From: JBAZTO01 sp041661865
GTDB lineage: Bacteria; Planctomycetota; Phycisphaerae; SM23-33
Assembly: GCA_041661865.1 (NCBI GenBank)
Contig: JBAZTO010000001.1
Coordinates: 1-64,000 of the forward strand
DNA length: 64,000 nt
Direction: 5' to 3'
Made by a program: the position numbers and the translations under genes. The first letter of the stretch is position 1. The number at the start of each line of letters is the position of its first letter. Below the pieces are notes generated by a model. It did no database searches and had not been told where the DNA came from. It saw only the letters and a list, made by a program, of their open reading frames with translations. This document shows, piece by piece, positions 15,925 to 24,535 of the stretch.

Positions 15925-16152
15925 ATGCCCATGAAGCTCTATCTCATCAGCGCGAAGAACGGCGAGTTCGTCGGCTTCACCCATTCCGGTGATGCCCACT
16001 GGACCGCGACTGGCAAGCACAAGCCCTTCGGCGTCCCGACCCTCGGCGACGAGTTCCGCAACATGCACGAGGAGATCACGGTGTTCCCGATGATCGAAAT
16101 CGAGCTGACAGACGAGCAGGTCAAGAAGCTCAAGATCCCGAAGAAGGCCTAG
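15925..16152 (+). CDS. small unknown protein
   Basis: 75 residues. ATG 15925 or the methionine two codons later may be used. A beta hairpin (MKLYLISAKNGEFVGFTH) and a basic C-terminus (VKKLKIPKKA). No family recognised. Confidence 0.7.
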   Translation: MPMKLYLISAKNGEFVGFTHSGDAHWTATGKHKPFGVPTLGDEFRNMHEEITVFPMIEIELTDEQVKKLKIPKKA

Positions 16153-16153
16153 C

Positions 16154-16198
16154 ATGCTGAACATCGTCATCGTCCTCATCGCCTCCCTCTGCCGATAA
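16154..16198 (+). other. candidate 14-residue hydrophobic ORF before thyA
   Basis: ATG 16154 opens MLNIVIVLIASLCR, a short hydrophobic peptide ending in TAA 14 bp before the ThyA ATG. It starts one base after the previous stop. It may be a leader, a tiny membrane peptide or chance; there is no independent support. Confidence 0.2.
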
Positions 16199-16212
16199 CC
16201 ACAAGGATCACC

Positions 16213-17151
16213 ATGAGCGAAACTGACATCATCTATCACAAACTCGTCAACGAGATCATCACCCTCGGTGACGTCCACGAGAACCGCACGGGCACGCCGA
16301 CGCGCCGCATCTGGGGCCACATGGCGAAGTTCGATCTTGCCAACGACGGCTTTCCGCTGCTGACCCAGAAGAAGATGGCGGTGAAGACTGCCTTCGTCGA
16401 GATGCTGGGCTTCTGCCGCGGCGAGACCTCGGTGAAGTGGTACGAGGACCATGGCTGCAAGATCTGGAGCGCCGACCACGCGCGCTGGCACAGCAAGGAC
16501 CTCGAGAAGGACCGGGCACGCAGCGACGAGCTCGCCAAGGTGATCGAGCATGGCCCGTTCACCGAGAAGGTCGCGGCTGAGTACGGGAAGCTGGCGGACA
16601 GCATCAACCACCGCACACGGAACCCGACCAGCCTCGGTCGCATCTATGGTGCCCAGTGGCGCAACTTCGGTGGCTTCGACCAGCTCGGCGAGATCATCAC
16701 TGCCCTGCAGGGTGGCAGCAACAGCCGCCGGCTGATCATGAGCGCATGGGCTCCCAACGAGCTGCACATGATGGCTCTGCCGCCGTGCCACATCGCCTAC
16801 CACTTCGTGAAGCGCGGGCTGTTCGTCGACGTGGCCATGTGGCAGCGCAGCTGCGACACCGCCCTCGGCGTGCCGTTCAACTGGGCGACGACCGCGCTGC
16901 TCTGCCACCTGGTCGGCCACGCCTGCGGGCTGAAGCCGGGTCGGATGGCCTGGTTCGGCGACGACGTCCACATCTACGAGCCGCACGTCGAGACCTTCAA
17001 GCAGCAGTTCAAGCAGTTGACCTTCCCGGCGCCGACGCTCGAGATCAAGGCTGCCCCGGGCGCGATGCCTTGGGAAGTCAACTACGAGGACATCGAACTC
17101 AAGAACTACCAGTGCAGCGAGAAGGTTCCCTTCGAGCTGTTCGTCGGATGA
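16213..17151 (+). CDS. thyA: thymidylate synthase (ThyA family)
   Basis: 312 residues, ATG 16213 after CACAAGGATCACC. It would methylate dUMP to dTMP using methylene-tetrahydrofolate. Visible signatures: the N-terminal RTGTPTRR phosphate loop, YGAQWRNFGG, catalytic cysteine C192 in LPPCHIAYHF, the RSCDTALGVPFN block (dUMP-binding asparagine N223) and HIYEPHVE. Asparagine at 223, where dCMP hydroxymethylases have aspartate, favours a uracil nucleotide substrate. A dUMP hydroxymethylase cannot be excluded. Slightly longer than E. coli ThyA (264), with an insert around residues 95-125. It probably works with the dCTP deaminase at 22403. The stop overlaps the next ATG. Confidence 0.93.
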   Translation: MSETDIIYHKLVNEIITLGDVHENRTGTPTRRIWGHMAKFDLANDGFPLLTQKKMAVKTAFVEMLGFCRGETSVKWYEDHGCKIWSADHARWHSKDLEKDRARSDELAKVIEHGPFTEKVAAEYGKLADSINHRTRNPTSLGRIYGAQWRNFGGFDQLGEIITALQGGSNSRRLIMSAWAPNELHMMALPPCHIAYHFVKRGLFVDVAMWQRSCDTALGVPFNWATTALLCHLVGHACGLKPGRMAWFGDDVHIYEPHVETFKQQFKQLTFPAPTLEIKAAPGAMPWEVNYEDIELKNYQCSEKVPFELFVG

Positions 17152-17477
17152 CCTGGCGAGACAAGCTCGTCGAACACCTGACCAGCTCGATCCGCCTCGA
17201 ATCTGGTGCGACGCACGGAGTCTTGAAGCTGTCGATGTCCTGGCCATCCGGCGACATCGACATGCCAGAGGTGTGCAACCACCTGGCCCGGCGCTTCAAG
17301 ATCCCTTCGGTGACGGTGCTTCGGCGCACGCCGCCCGGCCGGGCGACCCTCGAGGGAGGGCGCACGGCCGCGCTGCGCATCACCTGCAAGACGAACGAAG
17401 CTGCCCAAGAGATGCTGCGGGCGTTCTGTAAAGACGTTCGTGGCTTGGCGATGGCTATCGTCAGCAGCGGAACGTGA
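17148..17477 (+). CDS. small unknown protein
   Basis: 109 residues, ATG 17148 in an ATGA overlap with thyA, so it is translationally coupled. Mixed alpha/beta with a basic middle (RRTPPGRATLEGGR). No family recognised. Confidence 0.7.
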   Translation: MTWRDKLVEHLTSSIRLESGATHGVLKLSMSWPSGDIDMPEVCNHLARRFKIPSVTVLRRTPPGRATLEGGRTAALRITCKTNEAAQEMLRAFCKDVRGLAMAIVSSGT

Positions 17478-17523
17478 CCTATCGGTTGCCTCACCCGCAA
17501 CCTTCCACTACCTTGGTAACCCG

Positions 17524-18471
17524 ATGAAAAGACCCAGCCCCATGGCTGCTGCAGTTGTCGCTGCAGTCGTCTTCTCTGGTGGAGCCCTGGCATATGCCTG
17601 GTGTGCTCACCAGGAAGCAGACGCCGATCTCGAAGCCGCTTTGATCGTGGAACAGACTGCGACGCCTGTCGCTGAAGTCCCCGTGGTCGAAGCCCAACCC
17701 CGTGAGAAGGACCTGTTCGACCTGCTGGATGAAGAGGCCCAACGTCACCCGTTGACCAAGCCTCCTCCGCCGCCCGTGCCAGTTCAGGCCAAGCGTGATT
17801 GGACTGTCCCGCGGCAGATCATCAAAGGCATCCTGCGCGTCGAAACGCGCTCGGTGCTCAACGACGACGATTCGATCAAGTACGTCGACAAACGCCGTGG
17901 GCGTTGCGGAGAGCGCGGCCCTACGCAGATCAAGCCGTCGACGTTCGCTCGCTACCATTCCAGTGGTGAGCACTTTGCAGACCTCGAGAAGAACATGCAG
18001 GTCGCCATCGATCTGACTGAACGGATCTTGGCCTACAACTACAAGCACACCGGATCTTGGCCTCGGGCTGTCGCAGCCTGGAACGCCGGACTCGGGAACA
18101 TTCCTGCTGGCCGGGCGTACCAACGTGAGGTGTACGAAGCTGGCGGGCTCGCAATGGTGGACAATGACCACGATGACGATTCCCCAATCCTATGCCGTCT
18201 GGGACTCCCAGCTGACGGGGCGCTGCAAGAATGCGCGCAAGGTTGCGAACAATACCTGGCTGATCCGCGGCGAGGATGGCTCAATCGGATTGAAGCTGCA
18301 CCAGACGACCATCGTCTCAGCGGCCCAGGACGGCCGCGTGACCCTGAACTCTGGTGGGTGGCGGACGCCAACCACCAAAGGCCGGATCAACGACGCGCTG
18401 CACGAGCTGGGGTTCCATACCTCTATCTCGCAGAAGGACGGCGTCTGGCTGGTCTTCCCGTCCTGGGGTGA
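17524..18471 (+). CDS. lytic transglycosylase-like protein with overlong C-terminal frame
   Basis: From ATG 17524 an N-terminal hydrophobic segment (residues 7-27) acts as signal or anchor, then a proline-rich linker, then a transglycosylase (SLT/lysozyme-fold) domain: RVETRS with the likely catalytic Glu, GERGPTQIKPSTFARY, and AVAAWNAGLGN. It would cleave peptidoglycan for lysis or entry. The domain ends near base 18160, where the next gene begins, yet this frame has no stop until 18471. The last 102 residues are R/P/A/G-rich and look like shadow translation of the downstream gene. Either the product carries this tail, or a stop was lost by a frameshift or sequencing error; a TGA exists in another frame at 18165. 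Confidence 0.75.
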   Translation: MKRPSPMAAAVVAAVVFSGGALAYAWCAHQEADADLEAALIVEQTATPVAEVPVVEAQPREKDLFDLLDEEAQRHPLTKPPPPPVPVQAKRDWTVPRQIIKGILRVETRSVLNDDDSIKYVDKRRGRCGERGPTQIKPSTFARYHSSGEHFADLEKNMQVAIDLTERILAYNYKHTGSWPRAVAAWNAGLGNIPAGRAYQREVYEAGGLAMVDNDHDDDSPILCRLGLPADGALQECAQGCEQYLADPRRGWLNRIEAAPDDHRLSGPGRPRDPELWWVADANHQRPDQRRAARAGVPYLYLAEGRRLAGLPVLG

Positions 18472-19012
18472 CAAGGACACGGCGGTCACCTTCGCCGACG
18501 GCATGTGGGTCCTGCCGGATGGCAGCGTCGCCGGGGCCGGGCCGGACATCGGAGTCCTGAAGCAGGGCGTCAAGCTGATCCGGGAATACATGCGCCCTGT
18601 CCCGTCGATGCTGCTCGCCGGAACCTTCCCCAAGCCCAGCGTCGGCGACCCCTGGAACTTCGCCATGGTTGATAAGGAAGGCACCCTCGCCGGCTTTGGC
18701 GGCAACGAAGGTGACACCCGGAAGTGGCTCGTGAAGTACATGAAGGACAAGTATTATTTCGGCTCGCTCCTGCTCCGTGCGTTCGAGCGGAAGATGGGTG
18801 TGAAGCACGGCGACATGGAGACCCTCCGCGGGATGATCAGCGGCGGAATCCCGCGCACCGAATGGCGGGGCTTCATCTCCGTCAGCCCAGTGTGTATGCA
18901 CGCCTTCGCGAACTTCATGAACGGCGAGAAGGCTCCGATGGACATCGCTGCGCGTCAGCTCAGTGACAGCCTGAAGGACTATCTCAAGTTCTGGTTCAAC
19001 CTCTCAAAGTAG
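18164..19012 (+). CDS. widespread phage protein of unknown function
   Basis: 282 residues. I chose ATG 18164 (MTTMTIPQSYAVWDSQ); the longer GTG frame from 18125 adds shadow residues. The N-terminal signature NNTWLIRGEDGSIGLKLHQT...VTLNSGGWRTPTTKGRIN closely resembles a family common in phages of many hosts with no known role. The start ATG overlaps an unused TGA in the third frame. Third-position GC supports this frame over the transglycosylase frame it overlaps. Confidence 0.8.
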   Translation: MTTMTIPQSYAVWDSQLTGRCKNARKVANNTWLIRGEDGSIGLKLHQTTIVSAAQDGRVTLNSGGWRTPTTKGRINDALHELGFHTSISQKDGVWLVFPSWGDKDTAVTFADGMWVLPDGSVAGAGPDIGVLKQGVKLIREYMRPVPSMLLAGTFPKPSVGDPWNFAMVDKEGTLAGFGGNEGDTRKWLVKYMKDKYYFGSLLLRAFERKMGVKHGDMETLRGMISGGIPRTEWRGFISVSPVCMHAFANFMNGEKAPMDIAARQLSDSLKDYLKFWFNLSK

Positions 19013-19022
19013 AGAAAGCATC

Positions 19023-19538
19023 ATGATCCCCAACACCCCACGAACCTCTCAGCACTTCTGCGACTGGTGCAAGGAATACCAGTTCAACGGCACCGTCCAG
19101 CAGCCGGGTGATGTCCGCTTTGGCGTCGGCGTCTACCAGATCGCGCAGGGGATGCAGTGGAAGATCTCGAACCCCGTCCGCTGGCAGTCCTTCTGCTCCG
19201 CCGCCATGCACTTCACGATGACGGGGTACGCCCACGGCATCGACATGGCCGCGGGATTCCCGGAGCACCTGTCCGAGTTCGGAAACGACAACGCCAGCTG
19301 GCAGGACTTCATGTTCGCCGTCTGCTATGCCCAGCAGCAGGTGACCTACTGCCTCCACTACAACCGTGGGACCACGCGGTACAGCCGCTACTCCGCCGAC
19401 GCCCTGCATCTGCGGCTGCACAAGCTCATCGAAACCTGCTTCTCCTTCGCACCGGCAGAATATCGCGAGCAGGGCTGCTACGACGAGATGAAGATCCTGT
19501 GCCATGACCTCCCGGACTTCACCAAGGGTGTGAAGTAA
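19023..19538 (+). CDS. unknown protein
   Basis: 171 residues, ATG 19023 with GAGAAAG upstream. Rich in Cys, Trp, Tyr and His (HFCDWCKEYQFNG; CYAQQQVTYCLHYN). It may be a compact metal-binding or disulphide-containing fold. No family recognised. The stop overlaps the next ATG by one base. Confidence 0.75.
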   Translation: MIPNTPRTSQHFCDWCKEYQFNGTVQQPGDVRFGVGVYQIAQGMQWKISNPVRWQSFCSAAMHFTMTGYAHGIDMAAGFPEHLSEFGNDNASWQDFMFAVCYAQQQVTYCLHYNRGTTRYSRYSADALHLRLHKLIETCFSFAPAEYREQGCYDEMKILCHDLPDFTKGVK

Positions 19539-19930
19539 TGCTCGCCCTCACTGACGAGGGCGAACTGCGGCTGGAGCGGGTGCTCGAATGGATGCGCGAG
19601 CTGGATCAGCTCGCGCGCCATCTCGAACTTCCTGGTGGGCACGAACTCAACCTGCTCCGTAAGCTCAACTACCTGCGGACCTACGGCCTGATCAAGGCCA
19701 AGCCGAACGGCACTCGTTACGTCGACACGAACAACGAGGTCAAGGTCATCCTCACCCCCGACCCGCTCACCTCGTTGAGCTTCGGTGTGGTGTGGCGTGA
19801 GCAGGGAGAACTCCGGCCTTTCATGACCGGCCTGCTCCACTGGTCCGGGCCGGCTGAGTGCCTGACCGTGGCCCTGCAGGACATCTACAAGGAGAAGGGC
19901 GCAACATGGGAATGGTCCGTTCATACCTGA
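19538..19930 (+). CDS. unknown protein
   Basis: 130 residues. The helical first half (LRLERVLEWMRELDQLARHL) is followed by a beta-rich half containing SFGVVWREQGELRPF. It overlaps the next gene by 25 nt. Confidence 0.75.
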   Translation: MLALTDEGELRLERVLEWMRELDQLARHLELPGGHELNLLRKLNYLRTYGLIKAKPNGTRYVDTNNEVKVILTPDPLTSLSFGVVWREQGELRPFMTGLLHWSGPAECLTVALQDIYKEKGATWEWSVHT

Positions 19931-20241
19931 CAGCGTTCGTCTACGGGATCAAGTTCCCCTTCCTCAACAACACGACGGTGGGAATGATCCCATACGAAGA
20001 GGGGCACTGGATCGCCCACTGCTTCGGTTCAAAGCACGGCAGATGGATCGGACGCTGGCTGCACGGCCGGCCGACCCGGGCAATGATCTACAAGATCTTC
20101 GTCCTGATCGCCGGTGTGATGGTTGGCTTCGGGTATGTCTGCAATGATCAGTATTACCGGCCCATCACCGGACTCCTGATCGGAACTCTTGGTCTTCTGA
20201 TGTTCGCTCTGTGGGGCGTGTCTGAAGACGATGTGAGATAA
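19906..20241 (+). CDS. small membrane protein
   Basis: 111 residues from ATG 19906 (MGMVRSYLTAFVYG). Two hydrophobic helices near residues 65-83 and 87-104 (FVLIAGVMVGFGY; GLLIGTLGLLMFALWGV) predict an inner-membrane protein with an N-terminal soluble part of about 60 residues. It could be a holin-class or superinfection-exclusion protein given the transglycosylase upstream, but this is inference from topology alone. Confidence 0.7.
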   Translation: MGMVRSYLTAFVYGIKFPFLNNTTVGMIPYEEGHWIAHCFGSKHGRWIGRWLHGRPTRAMIYKIFVLIAGVMVGFGYVCNDQYYRPITGLLIGTLGLLMFALWGVSEDDVR

Positions 20242-20243
20242 AC

Positions 20244-20765
20244 ATGACTGCAACTACTGAACCCGTTGATACCAAGAAGTTCCTCGCCCCGGACGAGATC
20301 CTGCGCCGCGCCCGCGAGGGTGCGGGCGGGCTGATCGTCTGGCGCATCGATGCAGCGTACCCAGAAGAAGGCCCATTCTGTGACAAGCCCCGGGTCGGGC
20401 GCTGCTACGTCATGTACACGCTCGAGGACGGAACCTGGTGTAACATTCCGTACAAGAGTGCCAAGGCTCTGGCCATCAGCATCGGCCTCACCCTCGAGTC
20501 CCCGACGACCGAATGGGCGACGGTCTACGACGACCCGCCGCAGGACGACGAGGAGCGCCCCCACGGAATCCAGCTGGCAGGCGAACGCAGCCTGATCCGG
20601 TTGATGGCCTACCGTGGCCGCATCTGGCAGTTCCTCCCGAAGGGGATGGTCGATCCGTTCGACGACGGTGTCGAATGCGAGATCGCTGACTTCTCGATGA
20701 ATGACGTCGGAAGCTGCGCCTACTGCGAAAAGAAGAACGGCGTCTACGAGATGGTGATCGGGTGA
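20244..20765 (+). CDS. unknown protein
   Basis: 173 residues, ATG 20244. The N-terminal helical part is followed by GRCYVMYTLEDGTWCNIPY and a C-terminal CAYCEKKNGVYEMVIG end. Cysteine pairs suggest possible metal binding. The last 4 nt overlap the next GTG. Confidence 0.75.
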   Translation: MTATTEPVDTKKFLAPDEILRRAREGAGGLIVWRIDAAYPEEGPFCDKPRVGRCYVMYTLEDGTWCNIPYKSAKALAISIGLTLESPTTEWATVYDDPPQDDEERPHGIQLAGERSLIRLMAYRGRIWQFLPKGMVDPFDDGVECEIADFSMNDVGSCAYCEKKNGVYEMVIG

Positions 20766-21193
20766 CGTTCAACCTGATGGTCTCTTCGATGACGCCGGCG
20801 GAGAGGAAGACCCTCACCGTCCTGGTCCAAGATGCGAATAACCCCAACGTGAAGTGGGAGATGGGACTCGTGTCAGCACGAGCCATACATATTGGACCAG
20901 GCACCACGGACTATCAGGTTGTCTGGCGCGTCCCTCGGGGCGCGATCCGTGGCTCGGTGGTCGTCAAGCAAGGCGTGATCGCCAAGGGATCTCTGGCCTA
21001 CTTCGACCCGAAGATTTTCGAGGAGACCAAGCAAGATTGGAAATCCTGGGTCTGGGAACACTTCGAGACCCATGAAGAGTTCCTGGCTGTGTCCCAGAAG
21101 GTTGCCAAGAAAATCGAAGAACTGCCGATACACGAAATACCCACCATCGAATGGAGTGACGATTGCCGAACTACAACCCGAAGACTCGGATAG
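20762..21193 (+). CDS. unknown protein
   Basis: 143 residues from GTG 20762. A beta-rich first half and a helical second half with FETHEEFLAVSQKVAKKIEEL. The final 31 nt overlap the next gene, and the last ten residues (DDCRTTTRRLG) read as overlap sequence. Confidence 0.7.
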   Translation: MTFNLMVSSMTPAERKTLTVLVQDANNPNVKWEMGLVSARAIHIGPGTTDYQVVWRVPRGAIRGSVVVKQGVIAKGSLAYFDPKIFEETKQDWKSWVWEHFETHEEFLAVSQKVAKKIEELPIHEIPTIEWSDDCRTTTRRLG

Positions 21194-21900
21194 CCTACGG
21201 CGTCATCGACGCTCGAAAGGCCCCAGAGCTGCAGGATGCCATCATGCAGGATGGCACGAACGAGACGCTGAAGGATGCAGAGGAAGCAGTGAAGGACCGC
21301 CTGCGGTCTGACTTCGCCGATCTCGACGCGGCCGAACTCTTCCACGAGGCCGGACTCGACAAGGACATCGCCGGCGACCCGGACGAGGACGACAGGCTTC
21401 TCCAGAAAGGCCAAGCCCTCCTGAACTGGTTCAAGGCTGTCCTGTCGAAAGCTACGGACCTCGAAGACGGTGACCTCGAGGATTGTGCCAATGACGTTCT
21501 CGACGTCGTGGACACCGCCTCGGGCACCTTCGACATCGAAGAGGCCATCGACGAGGTGATGGAGTACCTCAGTGAGAACGAATACTTCAACAACGACAAC
21601 GAGTGCCGCTACTCCTATGAAGATGGCGACTTCAAGTACATCCTCGACTGGCTCGGCGGCGCCCCGCTGATCTGGGTCTGCGATGGTCCCTACGTCACCT
21701 ACTGCAAGACCTGCAGTCCATGTGTCCCTGGCGCCGGTGATCTCGACAACTGCACGAACGAGACCGACGCGAACAACATCGCCTATTGCCTGGACCCGGA
21801 CGACATCGACAACGACGAGGACAAACCCGAGATCGTTCGCCGAGTCAACGTGCTGGGCGAGATCCTCGACATCGTTTACACCAAGAAAGAAGAGGCATGA
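21163..21900 (+). CDS. phage protein of a widespread uncharacterised type
   Basis: 245 residues from TTG 21163, which has GGAG 6-9 nt upstream. The opening (MPNYNPKTRIAYGVIDARK) resembles a common phage family that starts with a TGIRYGVISA-type strand; its function is unknown. Strongly acidic overall, with a cysteine cluster near residues 183-200 (CKTCSPCVPG). The start codon is rare but no in-frame ATG lies before residue 28. Confidence 0.75.
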   Translation: MPNYNPKTRIAYGVIDARKAPELQDAIMQDGTNETLKDAEEAVKDRLRSDFADLDAAELFHEAGLDKDIAGDPDEDDRLLQKGQALLNWFKAVLSKATDLEDGDLEDCANDVLDVVDTASGTFDIEEAIDEVMEYLSENEYFNNDNECRYSYEDGDFKYILDWLGGAPLIWVCDGPYVTYCKTCSPCVPGAGDLDNCTNETDANNIAYCLDPDDIDNDEDKPEIVRRVNVLGEILDIVYTKKEEA

Positions 21901-22406
21901 GCCAGACTACCACTGCGCTCGCGACGAACGCTCTCTCGATGGCTTTCGAACGTATCGAAAGCATCTTCGAGAACCTCGTCGACGAGCTGCATTCCAAGAC
22001 GCTCAACTGGGGCTTGGTCGATGTCGATCTGCAGACCTTGCAGACGGACGACCCGAACGACCTCATCGCGGACATTCGGCGTGCCGCGACGACCAAGTGG
22101 ACGTTGTCGCGGCTGATCCGCACGCGCCCCGAGGCTCTCCCGCCGGAGAGACTGAAATATGACAGCCTGTTCGTGTCCGTCCTCATCAAGCTGGGCGACG
22201 CGGTGTCGCTCGACGACATCTCCAATGCCGTCGCGGATCTGCGGACGTACATCCGCGACTCGAGCTGGGACTTCGACGCCCCGCTGGCTGTCGAAGAAAA
22301 GAAGGAACCGAACGACAACGATGGTCTCGGTTTCAGCTCTGACCTGGGCGAAGTCAGCCCCGGGCCGGACGAAGGCCCGCCCCCTGCTCAGGTGCCTGCG
22401 CCATGA
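21897..22406 (+). CDS. unknown protein with acidic proline-rich tail
   Basis: 169 residues, ATG 21897 in a 4-nt overlap. Helical throughout residues 1-125, then a disordered acidic P/D/G tail. No motif recognised. It overlaps the dCTP deaminase gene by 4 nt. Confidence 0.75.
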   Translation: MSQTTTALATNALSMAFERIESIFENLVDELHSKTLNWGLVDVDLQTLQTDDPNDLIADIRRAATTKWTLSRLIRTRPEALPPERLKYDSLFVSVLIKLGDAVSLDDISNAVADLRTYIRDSSWDFDAPLAVEEKKEPNDNDGLGFSSDLGEVSPGPDEGPPPAQVPAP

Positions 22407-23077
22407 TCGTCTGCGGCAACACCATCAAGCAGTGCATCGAGTGCGGCAAGATCGAGGTCTATCGGGGCAAACCGGAGGCCCGCCTTTCCTTGGCGGACCT
22501 GACGGTCGGCCCGAACAGCGTCGACGTTACGCTCGGTAACGAGATGCTGGAGGCCGTCATCGACGGCGATTACCTCGACCCGCGCGATCAGCTCTCGGTT
22601 CGCCACCGGCCGGTCGACCCGTTCTTCGGCCTCAACGGCAAAGCCTTCCGGGTCGAACCCGGAAAGGTCTACCTTGGCTACGCAGCCGAGCGGTTCGTGG
22701 TCACCGACACCCTGCCGGTTCTCTTGCAGGAACCGCGCCGTGTGAATCGTTCGGATCTCGGAGACATCGTGGTCTTCGAGCACGCGTACCTCCCGGTCGT
22801 CCAGATGCTCGACGGCCGGTCCACTGTCGGTCGCATCGGCATCACCGTGCACGTCACGGCTGGTTTCGGAGACGTCGGCTTCGGCGGCAACTTCACGCTC
22901 GAGATCGTGAACATGAACAGCAGAGATGTGCTGCTGTATCCTGGCATGCGGATCGGACAGATCGCGTTCCATTGCGTCACCCAATCCGTCGCGCAACAGA
23001 TGGTCTACGACGGCGCATACAAGAACGACCACATCGGTCGCCCGGTCCCTCCGGTTCTGGGACCTCACCGCTTTTAG
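22403..23077 (+). CDS. dcd: dCTP deaminase (Dcd/dUTPase superfamily)
   Basis: 224 residues, ATG 22403. It matches the trimeric dUTPase fold: SLADLTVGPNSVDVTLGN near the start, YLGYAAERFVV, then GRSTVGRIGITVHVTAGFGDVGFGGNFTLE split over residues 140-172 and LYPGMRIGQIAF. The glutamate in FTLEI corresponds to the catalytic Glu of Dcd. It would convert dCTP to dUTP (or dUMP if bifunctional), supplying ThyA at 16213. The small N-terminal CIECGK is unusual for the family. Confidence 0.85.
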   Translation: MIVCGNTIKQCIECGKIEVYRGKPEARLSLADLTVGPNSVDVTLGNEMLEAVIDGDYLDPRDQLSVRHRPVDPFFGLNGKAFRVEPGKVYLGYAAERFVVTDTLPVLLQEPRRVNRSDLGDIVVFEHAYLPVVQMLDGRSTVGRIGITVHVTAGFGDVGFGGNFTLEIVNMNSRDVLLYPGMRIGQIAFHCVTQSVAQQMVYDGAYKNDHIGRPVPPVLGPHRF

Positions 23078-23086
23078 AAAGTTCGA

Positions 23087-23785
23087 ATGAAAGACACCAA
23101 GCAATCAGCTGAACTGGTTTTGACCAAGACGTCCTTGAAGATCAAGGGTGATGGAAAAATCAACGAGATCTTCAACAGGGAACTGGTGCAGCGGCTGTTC
23201 AAGCTGCCGCCGCACCGGAGCCTGGTGTGGATGGGACAGGAAGTCGAGCTCACTGCTTCTGACATCCTGACCCGCCTCACCAAGACGTCGTACGAATCGT
23301 TCCGTTCTGTGCTGAAGTGGAACAAGGATCTGGCAGACGAACATGCCTTCAAGGTTTCCAACTTCGCGGCCTATGCTCATCCGACCTCTGGTGTCTGGCC
23401 GGATGATGACGGACTGATGGTTCTCGAGACCATCCCGGTGGACCTGCCGTACCTGCTCTACATTTCATGGCGCCTCGACGGGACCATCGGACTGTGCATG
23501 CTGCAGGACAACCAGACGCTCACCATGACGCCGGAGGAGTTCCGATTCGCCTGGGGCAAGACCTTCCAGGAATACTGCGAAGCCCATCTTCCCCTGACCA
23601 TCGAGAAATGTCAGCGCGCCCTGGCGCTCATCGCTATCCAGGCGCTGAAGAAGGCCGTCGTGTCCTACATCAACAAGGACAGCGCGGTCGAGAAGAAGAC
23701 CATGATCTACTGGCAGGCTGATCAGATCGATCAGTATCTGCATCGTAACGCACTCTCCCACATCATCACCGAACCAGAGGAATAA
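23087..23785 (+). CDS. unknown protein
   Basis: 232 residues, ATG 23087 after AAAGTTCGA. A basic N-terminus, central aromatic and acidic segments, and a C-terminal helical bundle (QRALALIAIQALKKAVVSYI). It lies directly before the exonuclease with no gap, so it probably belongs to the replication operon. Confidence 0.75.
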   Translation: MKDTKQSAELVLTKTSLKIKGDGKINEIFNRELVQRLFKLPPHRSLVWMGQEVELTASDILTRLTKTSYESFRSVLKWNKDLADEHAFKVSNFAAYAHPTSGVWPDDDGLMVLETIPVDLPYLLYISWRLDGTIGLCMLQDNQTLTMTPEEFRFAWGKTFQEYCEAHLPLTIEKCQRALALIAIQALKKAVVSYINKDSAVEKKTMIYWQADQIDQYLHRNALSHIITEPEE

Positions 23786-24535
23786 ATGTCCAAGCCCACT
23801 CTCATCGCGCTCGACACCGAAACCGGTGGCCTCGACCAGCGCGCCAATCCCCTTCTGTCCATCGCCATCGTCGTCGCTGACGAGACCTACAACAAGATCG
23901 ACGGCTTCGAGATCAAGGTCGCGCCGCCCCGCAATGCCTTCCTCGAAGTCGCCACGCCGTCGACCCGCGGCCTCGAGAACAAGCGCAAAACGCTGCTGCA
24001 CTTCCAGAACGTCTGGACCAAGGAGACCACCATGGCGCTCCCCGAGGGCGCCATGCTCATCACGGCCTACGCGGCCGAGGTGAACGGCTACATCGGCGAG
24101 GACGACATCCACTGGGACTTCGCTGCGGTCGACAAGTGGAACGCGTCGAGCCAGGATCTCCCGGCGGCCGAGACCGATCTGCTCGCCTACCTCACCAAGG
24201 GCTTCGGCGAGAGCCATGTGGTCACGGTCGCGCACAACGCGATCTTCGACCAGAAGTTCGTCGAGTCGAACATGCCGCGGCTGTACAACAAGCTCAAGCA
24301 GCCCTGGTTCTGCACGCTCGAGAAGAGCCGCGAGTTCAACAAGAAGCGCGGAGTCAAGGGCGGTGGCAAGCTGACCGAGATGGCGAAGCTCGCAGGCTTC
24401 GACTACGACGGCCACGCGCACGAAGCCTTCGCCGACGGCGAGGCGACGCTCGCGGTGCTGCGCTTCCTCCAGCAGCAGGCGCAGCCGAAGCAGCTCCCGC
24501 CGCCCCCGCCTCCGCCGCAGCAGCTTCCGGCCTGA
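23786..24535 (+). CDS. DnaQ-like 3'-5' exonuclease (DEDDh)
   Basis: 249 residues, ATG 23786, adjacent to the preceding stop. Exo I is ALDTETGG (D10, E12), Exo II is AHNAIFDQKF and Exo III is HEAFADGEATLAVL (H and D), giving the full DEDDh set. It would remove 3'-terminal nucleotides, for proofreading or recombination. The C-terminus ends in a poly-proline tail (QLPPPPPPPQQLPA), as in several neighbouring replication proteins. The polymerase at 27473 also carries its own exonuclease domain. Confidence 0.88.
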   Translation: MSKPTLIALDTETGGLDQRANPLLSIAIVVADETYNKIDGFEIKVAPPRNAFLEVATPSTRGLENKRKTLLHFQNVWTKETTMALPEGAMLITAYAAEVNGYIGEDDIHWDFAAVDKWNASSQDLPAAETDLLAYLTKGFGESHVVTVAHNAIFDQKFVESNMPRLYNKLKQPWFCTLEKSREFNKKRGVKGGGKLTEMAKLAGFDYDGHAHEAFADGEATLAVLRFLQQQAQPKQLPPPPPPPQQLPA

